From positions 1 through 56,598 of the forward strand of contig NZ_NHSH01000086.1 of NCBI RefSeq assembly GCF_016653315.1: DNA of 56,598 nucleotides, written 5' to 3'. Positions 50,264 to 56,598 of the stretch are shown one piece after another. How positions within the stretch are numbered: the stretch's first letter is position 1; the number at the start of each line of letters is the position of its first letter. Below the pieces are notes generated by a model. It was not told the origin of the DNA and did no database searches. It saw nothing but the letters and a program-made list of their open reading frames with translations. The stretch is from Halochromatium roseum (GTDB lineage: Bacteria > Pseudomonadota > Gammaproteobacteria > Chromatiales > Chromatiaceae). The translations under genes were made by a program, and so were the position numbers.

Positions 50264-52269
50264 CCGAGCTGAGCCTTGCACCCTTCCCTCTCCTGCGCCT
50301 GCCGCTCGCGCCTTTGCTCTTCGCAGCATTGCTGTGGCCGCTGCTGCTGAGCCTGCGCGCCGCACTCGGGGCGACGATCAGCCTTGGCCAGCTGCGCCCT
50401 CACCTGAGCCGCCCCCTAAACCAGCCCCTAAACCAGCCCCTAAACCAGCCACTAAACCAGCCACTAAACCAGCCACTAAGCCAGCCCTCGAGCCGATCCC
50501 TGCATCGGCCACTGGACTGGCTCTGGATCAGCGCGCCCTTGCCAGCGCTCGCGCTCGCCGTGCTGGGTCCAGACGGCAGCCTCTGGCTGGAGGCCTGGCT
50601 GCTGGGAGGCTACTGGGAGCTTGATGACCAACGCCGCTTGCTGCTGGCCTTCAGCGCCCTGCTGTGGGGACTGGCGGGCTGGTACGCACGCGGCTACTTC
50701 GCCGCCGAGCAGGCCCAGGCCGCGGCCGGCGACCGGGACAGCCGCTCGCGCCTGCTGCGCTTCGCGCTGTTCTGGCCGCTGACCCTCTGCGGCAATCTGC
50801 TGCTGCTCGTCGCCGAGGATATTGCCAGTTTCTACCTCGGCTTTGCGCTGATGACCTTCTCGGCCTACCCGCTGGTGATCCACAACGGCAGCCGCGAGGC
50901 GCGCACCGGCGGCTTGGCCTATCTGGTCATGGCTGTGCTCGGGGAAGGGATGATCCTGGCTGGCCTGCTGTGGGGCGCCGGCACCGGCTCGGCGCTGACC
51001 CTGTCGGAGCTGCGCGCGACCCTGGCGACGGCGGACATGGGCCTCTGGATGGGGCTGCTGCTCTGGCTCGGCTTCGGCGTCAAGGCCGGGGTGATCGGTC
51101 TGCACCTGTGGCTGCCATTGGCGCATCCGGTCGCACCGACGCCCGCCAGCGCCGTGCTCAGTGGCGTGATGATCAAGGCCGGACTGGTCGGCTGGCTGAG
51201 CACGCTGCCACTGGGTATGGCCGGTGTCGATCAATCCTTTCACGGGTTGGGACTGGCGATGCTGGTGGCTGGTCTAGTCGGCGCCTTTGCTGCAGCCTTG
51301 TGGGGCGTCGCGCAACGCCACCCAAAGGCGGTGCTGGCCTATTCCAGCGTCAGCCAGATGGGCATGCTTGCGGCCCTGGTCGCGATCGGCCTGCTAAAGC
51401 CTGACAGCTGGCCCGCGCTCAGCGTGCTGCTGCTGTTCTTCGCCGCTCACCACGGCTTGAGCAAGGGCGCGCTGTTCCTCGGCGTCGGCATCAGCGAGCA
51501 GCCGCCGCGCTTACCTGCCTGGCTGCTCTGGACGCTGCTGATCCTGCCAGCGCTATCGCTCGCCGGCGCCCTGGGCTCCGGCCTGATCGCCAAATGGGGT
51601 ACCAAGAAGGCGCTCGAGGCTGCTGGGGAAGAGACTCTGGCCTTCTGGCTGAGTCTAGCGACCGTCGGCACAACGCTATTGATGGCGCAGACGCTGTGGC
51701 GGCAATGGAGGCAAGGGCTGCAGCATGCACCGACCGCAACCGATGATCGACGTCTTCTCGCATCCATGCCGCTGGCCTGGTTGATCAGCGTCCTCGCCGC
51801 ACTCAGCCTGCCACTCTGGTTCAGCTGGCTCGCGGGCGGGATCGAAGGCGTGCTCTCAGGCCGACTCGCGGGCAGATTCGCCTGGCCTCCGCTCAGCGCG
51901 CTCCCGGCCCTGCTCTGGCCGCTGGGGCTCGGGCTGCTGTTATCGCTCGCGCTCGGCTGGAGCCTGCGCCGAGTCGCGCCGCGGCTGAGCGACTGGCTTC
52001 CCGCCGGCGATCTCTGGTGGCCATTGGCCTTCTGCGGCCGTTGGCTGTGGCGTCTCGCCCGTAGACTGCTGCAAGGGCTAGCGAGTCTGCAAGCGGCCTG
52101 GGTCGCTTGGTGGGTTGCGCGCGAGGGCGATGGCTTGGCCGGCTTGGATACGCTGACGCGCGCCGAGGACTGGCTGCGCCGCCAGTTGGCGCTGTTACTG
52201 CTGGCCGTCGCCCTAATGTTGGCCGCTGTGCTGTTGCTCAGCGCCAAGAGCAGGCTGCTGTGGCCCTGA
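50260..52269 (+). CDS. Proton-conducting transporter subunit (HyfB/NuoL-like), third of three
   Basis: A 669-residue membrane protein. Near the N-terminus, residues ~51-76 are a Asn-Gln-Pro-Leu repeat encoded by 12-bp units, followed by the channel domain. The helix-7 block GVKAGVIGLHLWLPLAHP has the Lys and His, and VMIKAG follows. In the helix-5 block FYLGFALMTFSAYPL an Ala stands where the other two subunits have Glu, so this half-channel may differ mechanistically. Extra helices and a basic linker at the C-terminus recall the NuoL/HyfB extension. The start ATG at 50260 overlaps the previous stop. No gene follows for 165 bp. Confidence 0.85.
   Translation: MTELSLAPFPLLRLPLAPLLFAALLWPLLLSLRAALGATISLGQLRPHLSRPLNQPLNQPLNQPLNQPLNQPLSQPSSRSLHRPLDWLWISAPLPALALAVLGPDGSLWLEAWLLGGYWELDDQRRLLLAFSALLWGLAGWYARGYFAAEQAQAAAGDRDSRSRLLRFALFWPLTLCGNLLLLVAEDIASFYLGFALMTFSAYPLVIHNGSREARTGGLAYLVMAVLGEGMILAGLLWGAGTGSALTLSELRATLATADMGLWMGLLLWLGFGVKAGVIGLHLWLPLAHPVAPTPASAVLSGVMIKAGLVGWLSTLPLGMAGVDQSFHGLGLAMLVAGLVGAFAAALWGVAQRHPKAVLAYSSVSQMGMLAALVAIGLLKPDSWPALSVLLLFFAAHHGLSKGALFLGVGISEQPPRLPAWLLWTLLILPALSLAGALGSGLIAKWGTKKALEAAGEETLAFWLSLATVGTTLLMAQTLWRQWRQGLQHAPTATDDRRLLASMPLAWLISVLAALSLPLWFSWLAGGIEGVLSGRLAGRFAWPPLSALPALLWPLGLGLLLSLALGWSLRRVAPRLSDWLPAGDLWWPLAFCGRWLWRLARRLLQGLASLQAAWVAWWVAREGDGLAGLDTLTRAEDWLRRQLALLLLAVALMLAAVLLLSAKSRLLWP
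50414..50485 (+). repeat. 12-bp tandem repeat (CCCTAAACCAGC), six units
   Basis: Six contiguous units, the last three with C-to-A or A-to-G changes, coding for the NQPL repeat of the third channel subunit between its first helix and the channel domain. Confidence 0.9.
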
Positions 52270-52434
52270 ACGCTGAATGGCCTGCACTCGCTGACTCAAC
52301 TTGCGAGCATTTGTCCCCGGTGATTGGTCAGCTTCGCAACCGAAAAGCCGGACGCCAACGGTGTTGCTCGATTGGTCAGGCTTGGCTGGCGCGTAACGGC
52401 GTGAGGACGACTTCTCTAACGACTTCCTTGATGA

Positions 52435-54405
52435 CTAACGCCGCACCAACGCCCGCAGCGCGCGTCCGAAAAAGCCCTCGCGCTTGGCTTTAACGCGCTT
52501 GACCAAGCGCCGAACCTCCTCGAGTCGGTCCGCCTCATGGTCATCCTCGATGAAGGATTCGACCAGCTTGAGCTGTGATTCGGCCACCTCGTCCTCGCCG
52601 CGGGCGCTCTCGAGCATCGCCAGTACGCCATGAAGCTGGATCAGATCCAGGATATGGATACGATGCTGCTCGCGGTGTCCCTCGAGCAGGTCACTGGCGG
52701 CCTCGAGCTCGCCCCGCATGATCAACGCACGCGCTAGATTGCAGCGGGCTAACAGATAATCCGGATTGGCCTCGATGGCCTGCCGCAACAACTGTTCCGC
52801 CTCGGTGCGCCGACGCGCCATGTGGCGCATCGCGGCGAGCATCAGCAACGTCTGCGGATGATTGGGAAACGACGCCAGAATCGACTGCAGCTTGGACTCG
52901 CAGGCCTCGAATTGAAAATCGTTATAGTCATCACGCGCCTCATCGAGCAGGTCGTCGAGCGCGTCCGGCAAGCCACTGTCGGTCGGCTCGCGATGCACCT
53001 GCATCTCGAAGAGCTTGATCGCCCTCAGCGTGTCACCGTCCCAGAACTCGATCAATTCATCCTCGCCGAGCTGGCCGGCCTCGCGCAGCACCCTGAGCAT
53101 CTTAAATCGATCGTTTGAGGTCCCGATCGGCAAGCGTACCAGCTCACGCAGCACCTCGGCGACCGCGTTGTCGCGCTGCTGCAACCGATACATCAGGACC
53201 ACACTCACGGCTTGGCGCAGCGGCTCACTACCATTGATATAAAGCGCCCGAAGATAGGCATTGGAGGCGCTCAGACCGATGAGGGTTTTTTCGGCTTGAC
53301 TGGTCCGCTGCGCCTGCATCTGGTTTCGCATGGCGTTGAAGCGGCCAGCAGGTATCGCGTTGTGCATCTCGATCGCGGCGGGAAGCAGGGTCTCGACATC
53401 GGCGGCAGCCAAGCGATTTTCCGCCGCCAGCGCAAACCCGGGCGATGCCTGTTCGATCTCCTGCCACAAGCGTCGCGCCGGTTTGAGCTCACCGCAACGG
53501 GCCGCGGCGCAAGCGCCCAGATGGGTCATGAGGGCCGTCGTCAGGTCTTGAATCCCTTCCCACCAGGGTGCGTCAACCGTGCGCTCGTAAGCCGCCCAAG
53601 CAGCCTCGGGCTGATCCAGCAGGAGCAGCGCGATCAACTGGGGCAAGGCCTCGTCAGCCCGTCGTGCCGTCATCATCGCCAAGCGGGTGCAGAGACCGCT
53701 GGCGCCTTCGACATCCCCCAGGTACAGCCGCAGGCTCGCAGCCCAGCCGAGCGCGAACAGATTCTCGTCATCCCGACGCCAGCCCTCTAGGGCGAGGGCG
53801 AGCGCCTCGTCGATGCGCTCGAGATGAAACAAGCAGGTGATCCGATTATTGCGCGCGCTGGTCAGCTCCAGGTCTTCCAGATACCGCAACGCCTTGCTGA
53901 AGGCAAAGCCGTTCATGCAGAGCCGGGCGCGATCGAATTGGACCATCGCCGCTTCGTCTGCGCGAGTGCCGTCAACCAGGGTGCAAAGCGCCGTCTTGAT
54001 CTCATCGGAGAGCGGAAAACTGGAGGGCACCTCGCCCCCGAGGGCGCGAACCTGCTCGGCAACGCGTTCAGCCAGCATCAGGCAATGGCCCTCGGTGGCA
54101 TAGACCAGCAGTTGCTCTTGCGCGAACAGACTCTGGGGATGGCGCTCGGCCCAGTCGTGCACGACAACGGCAGCAAATTGTGCCCCCTGCCCGCGACGCA
54201 AGGCCTCGATCAAGAGGCCTTGCGCGCCACCATGATCAGGAAAACGCTGCACCAACTGCCGCGCGCGCTCAATGGCCTTGGCAAAGTCCTCGGCCTCCAG
54301 CAGACGCTCGATGGCGCGCAGCTGTGCGGGCTCAGGCCGCAGATGCGGACTCGTCTTGCGCTTGCTAGAGCGCTTGGGTTTGTTTTTAGGTGTCTTTTTG
54401 GACAT
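52435..54405 (-). CDS. TPR-rich protein of unknown function
   Basis: A 656-residue protein. The first ~35 residues are Lys/Ser-rich (SKKTPKNKPKRSSKRK). The remainder is helical TPR-like repeats, for example LLEAEDFAKAIERARQLVQRF near 55 and FPNHPQTLLMLAAMRHMARRRTEAEQLLRQAI near 550, ending in a basic KRVKAKREGFFGRALRALVRR tail. No enzyme domain or signal peptide is seen. It is probably a cytoplasmic scaffold or adaptor. The ATG at 54405 is preferred to the open frame up to 54474, which lacks TPR character. Confidence 0.82.
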   Translation of the reverse strand: MSKKTPKNKPKRSSKRKTSPHLRPEPAQLRAIERLLEAEDFAKAIERARQLVQRFPDHGGAQGLLIEALRRGQGAQFAAVVVHDWAERHPQSLFAQEQLLVYATEGHCLMLAERVAEQVRALGGEVPSSFPLSDEIKTALCTLVDGTRADEAAMVQFDRARLCMNGFAFSKALRYLEDLELTSARNNRITCLFHLERIDEALALALEGWRRDDENLFALGWAASLRLYLGDVEGASGLCTRLAMMTARRADEALPQLIALLLLDQPEAAWAAYERTVDAPWWEGIQDLTTALMTHLGACAAARCGELKPARRLWQEIEQASPGFALAAENRLAAADVETLLPAAIEMHNAIPAGRFNAMRNQMQAQRTSQAEKTLIGLSASNAYLRALYINGSEPLRQAVSVVLMYRLQQRDNAVAEVLRELVRLPIGTSNDRFKMLRVLREAGQLGEDELIEFWDGDTLRAIKLFEMQVHREPTDSGLPDALDDLLDEARDDYNDFQFEACESKLQSILASFPNHPQTLLMLAAMRHMARRRTEAEQLLRQAIEANPDYLLARCNLARALIMRGELEAASDLLEGHREQHRIHILDLIQLHGVLAMLESARGEDEVAESQLKLVESFIEDDHEADRLEEVRRLVKRVKAKREGFFGRALRALVRR

Positions 54406-54488
54406 GCTGTGTCTTTGCGAATGGATCACGGCGTCGCGGTCCAGCCCGACTGGCGCGCAGCGGCGTTCATCCAACAGATGAGGTGATT

Positions 54489-54794
54489 ATGACAGCCGAC
54501 ATCATCGGCCATTGCTGGCACTGCGGCACTGATCTGACGCGCGCCGACTACGGGCGTGAGAATCACTGCTTGAGCTGCGGCAAGGCGACGCGCGCTTGCC
54601 GCAATTGTCGTCTCTATCAACGCGGGCGTCCCAATGATTGCCTCGAGCCGCTGGCCGAGCCGATCGCCGATCAGGTCCGCGCCAACTTTTGCGAGCATTT
54701 CGATCCCGCACCGCACCCTGCGGCGTCTCCTGTCCCGAACAGTACGCAGGATGAAGACCCCCTACGTCAAGCCGCCGAATCCTTGTTCAAGTAG
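54489..54794 (+). CDS. Small zinc-ribbon protein
   Basis: A 101-residue protein with three C-x2-C pairs: CWHC (9-12), CLSC (27-30) and CRNC (37-40), plus CLEP and CEHF. They suggest one or two zinc knuckles in the first 45 residues. The rest is acidic and disordered. A strong GAGGTGATT stretch precedes the ATG at 54489. Its tail overlaps the end of the broken Fic gene on the other strand by 33 nt. Function unknown; possible nucleic-acid or protein binding. Confidence 0.75.
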   Translation: MTADIIGHCWHCGTDLTRADYGRENHCLSCGKATRACRNCRLYQRGRPNDCLEPLAEPIADQVRANFCEHFDPAPHPAASPVPNSTQDEDPLRQAAESLFK

Positions 54795-55610
54795 CCACTG
54801 ACGTCCCCGATCGGTCAGCCGATCGGGCTGAAGCCGGCTCTTGGGCTTGTTTGGAATCGCCATCTCGATCAAGCCGGCGCCTAGCGCAGGCTGCAGGTAG
54901 CGCTCGCGGAAGGATTTACGATCTTGTCGTCGGAGCGCGACTTGCAACCCCTCTCGGCTCATCTCGCCTTCGATGACCTGTAGCAGCTTGCCGACTTGGG
55001 GGGTGACTTGGGGGGTCGCGGTCGTCATCGCCGCCAAGATCATCCGCAACATGAAGACGATGAACGGCGCCGAATCGGTTTGCTCGGTGCTCTCTTGCAG
55101 GGCTTGGTCATACTCGCCCTGATGCTCGAAGATCAGGCTTTCCACCGGCAGATCGGCAAACAGCGGATTCCAGCACGCCAGGATCAGGCTCTGCCACAGC
55201 CTTCCCATGCGCCTGTTGCCGTCGGCGAAGGGGTGGATAAACTCGAAATCGTAGTGAAACACAGCGCTGGCAATGAGAGGATGAGCATCCGTCGCAGCCA
55301 GTCAACGTAACAGCTCGGCTGTCAGCCCAGGCACTCGAGCCGCTGGGGGCGCCAGATGGATCACTTCGTCGTCTGCCATGACGCCAACGCCCCCGCGCCG
55401 GTAGACACCCGCCTCATCGATCAGCCCTGCTATCAAGATGCAATGCGCGTCGAGCAGGTCTGCCTCCATCTCCGGTCGCCAGGACGGAAATCGGTCATAG
55501 GCCGCCAGCGCGTTGCGCACCTCAAGGATCTCGCGCGGCGGGGCGTCGCCGAGCGGGTTCATCGCTTGCACCCAACGCTCGGCTGCCTTGGGCTTTAGCC
55601 TCAGGCGCAA
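54762..55610 (-). pseudogene. Fic-family AMPylase-like gene interrupted by one in-frame TGA
   Basis: Two minus-strand frames lie in the same phase (55610-55302 and 55301-54762) and are separated only by the TGA at 55302-55304. Read through, they give a Fic domain: REILEVRNALAAYDR, AGVYRRGGVGV, VPGLTAELLR, stop, LAATDAHPLIASAVFHYDFE, then the active-site loop HPFADGNRRMGR (canonical H-P-F-x-x-G-N-G-R) and a C-terminal winged-helix-like region. TGA is one base from TGG, and Trp is common at this place in relatives. The usual N-terminal ~90 residues with the inhibitory-type motif are missing; only a TTG start at 55610 is available. The Gly to Arg change in the loop is a second sign of decay. Confidence 0.8.
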
Positions 55611-55656
55611 AGCCGTGATTCGGACCGTCGCCCCCAGTCATCAAAGTCAGCTTGAA

Positions 55657-55899
55657 TCAAGCAGCCTCTTCAAGAGAATTCTTGACCGCCAACGGAACCT
55701 GAATCGGAACAAAGCGCGTTGCGGAATAAAGGTAATCTTCGCCGCTCTCATCAATCACTCGTATGTCACCATCTGCCGCCGCTTCTTCATCGGGAAGGAC
55801 TTTGTAGATCTTGTGACGTTCGAGGGAGGCAGGATAGTCAGCGTTGTCCAAGCAAACGACGTAAGCTGCCAGAGTGTTAGGATCTTGAGTCATGGTCAT
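55657..55899 (-). CDS. Small hypothetical protein, second gene of a coupled pair
   Basis: An 80-residue acidic protein (SLERHKIYKVLPDEEAAADGD, DYLYSATRFVPIQVP). It appears to be a compact beta-rich fold and looks like a real, conserved-style protein, but I cannot name a family. It starts inside the end of the preceding gene (ATGA at 55896-55899), so the two are translationally coupled. Confidence 0.6.
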   Translation of the reverse strand: MTMTQDPNTLAAYVVCLDNADYPASLERHKIYKVLPDEEAAADGDIRVIDESGEDYLYSATRFVPIQVPLAVKNSLEEAA

Positions 55900-56132
55900 T
55901 CTATGTAGCCTTTGCGTTTCATCTCTCGTCTACCAATACCATGCGCCTCATACCAATGAAGCTCAGCCATTCGTTCGCGGCCATTCTGCAGACGAACCAG
56001 CGCATAGCCTTTCAACTTGCGCCACTTTCCTTTGCCGTATTGACGGTTTAGCCTGGGCAGGTCACGAATACCAGGACCACGCGCGATCACATCAATGCCA
56101 ACAAGCTCACCAATAACCTCAAATTCGGCCAT
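55896..56132 (-). CDS. Small hypothetical protein, first gene of a coupled pair
   Basis: A 78-residue protein from the ATG at 56132 (MAEFEVIGELVGIDVIARG); an in-frame TTG at 56147 is an alternative. It has a basic centre (RLNRQYGKGKWRKLKGYALVRL) and ends in ELHWYEAHGIGRREMKRKGY, which suggests a small basic nucleic-acid- or ribosome-binding fold. With its acidic, overlapping partner it has the size and layout of a TA module, though neither protein belongs to a family I can name. Confidence 0.6.
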   Translation of the reverse strand: MAEFEVIGELVGIDVIARGPGIRDLPRLNRQYGKGKWRKLKGYALVRLQNGRERMAELHWYEAHGIGRREMKRKGYIE

Positions 56133-56233
56133 ACCAAGACTGGTCAAGCATTATTCACGATGCGTTACTTGCCGAGCGGCAACCAATGTCTCAAGGTTGC
56201 GGGGCCACCTCAGAGTCAAATCCCTGTTGTCTC

Positions 56234-56598
56234 TCAGCGCGCATCCAGGATGGCAGCAACCAGTGCGCGGTCGAGATCAAGCGCTTCGGCGATCTGTACC
56301 GGCTCGAGACCCAGCGCCTGCAGCTTGGTGACGGCGGCGATGCGGGTGGCGTCGCGCTCCGCCTCAGCCTGCTGTCGGGCCTGTTCTTCCCGCCGCCTGG
56401 CCTGTTCTTCCTGCTGCCACTGCGGATAGACGAAGGCCTGGTAGAGAGGGTCGTGGCGCAGCGCCTCCAACGGGGTGCGCCCGAGCAGGTCGCGAATGTG
56501 GAATTGAAAGCCGGGCAGGGTTCGGGAGCGGACAATGCCGTCAGCGCCGAGTATGGACTCGAAGCCGCCGTCGCCACCCCGCGACAGAAAGGTCAGAC
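56234..56598 (-). CDS. Uma2-family-like protein, C-terminal part, cut by window edge
   Basis: The last ~120 residues of a gene entering from the right edge. GIVRSRTLPGFQFHIRDLL is the strand pair that ends many Uma2/DUF820 domains. It is followed by LEALRHDPLYQAFVYPQW, a Glu/Arg/Gln coiled coil (QEEQARRREEQARQQAEAE) and a final helical ALGLEPVQIAEALDLDRALV. The tail type also occurs in Rpn/PD-(D/E)XK transposase-like proteins, so the family call is tentative. A 5' end is not visible. Confidence 0.6.
   Translation of the reverse strand, partial: LTFLSRGGDGGFESILGADGIVRSRTLPGFQFHIRDLLGRTPLEALRHDPLYQAFVYPQWQQEEQARRREEQARQQAEAERDATRIAAVTKLQALGLEPVQIAEALDLDRALVAAILDAR

Overview
The window is high-GC bacterial DNA with dense, often overlapping genes. 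Its housekeeping markers are gammaproteobacterial in style: an OxyR with cysteines at residues 199 and 208, a fused RlmKL rRNA methyltransferase, an SrmB/RhlE-like DEAD-box helicase and a single-chain IleRS. Uma2-type proteins, several toxin-antitoxin (TA) pairs and many-domain PAS kinases are common in Chromatiales (purple sulfur bacteria) and relatives. That placement is inference only: no rRNA, tRNA or photosynthesis gene is present, so the genus is left open.

Layout. (1) 1-8.3 kb is accessory: a cut-off IS607-type recombinase, a PIN-like protein, a Uma2 protein, an EndA-like nuclease, VapBC, an ISAs1 transposase remnant, BrnTA, the DEAD-box helicase and DinJ/YafQ. (2) 8.5-27.5 kb is a signalling island. 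It holds an HD-GYP response regulator, a REC-REC-histidine kinase, two very large tandem hybrid kinases (PAS, HisKA, ATPase, REC, REC, HPt), a CHASE-PAS-GGDEF cyclase and a third hybrid kinase. Together they supply phosphorelay parts plus one enzyme that should make and one that should break c-di-GMP. (3) 27.6-34.6 kb holds a DUF2442/DUF4160 pair, ileS, an AbiE-type TA pair and an AAA-like/PD-(D/E)XK protein. (4) 34.8-46.5 kb holds oxyR-rlmKL, an MNT/HEPN pair, a TPR-methyltransferase, a second GGDEF protein, a 2OG-Fe(II) oxygenase, two tiny genes and a double cupin. (5) 46.5-52.3 kb is a tightly coupled operon of four membrane proteins resembling Mrp/complex I proton-conducting subunits, without MnhE, F or G and without redox subunits. 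(6) 52.4-56.6 kb holds a TPR protein, a zinc-ribbon protein, a Fic gene broken by one in-frame stop, a coupled pair of small unknown genes and the end of another Uma2-type gene.

The most unusual theme is repeat growth inside genes. Short tandem repeats, mostly with 12-bp units, and low-complexity inserts sit between domains of otherwise conserved proteins (IleRS, RlmKL, OxyR tail, all three hybrid kinases, a GGDEF sensor, a proton-channel subunit). They always keep the reading frame. The clearest case is the linker between the second REC and the HPt of the two tandem hybrid kinases. The kinase cores align without a length change over more than 1.3 kb, but the linkers carry the same purine-arm/pyrimidine-arm inverted repeat, amplified by 78 codons in one copy.
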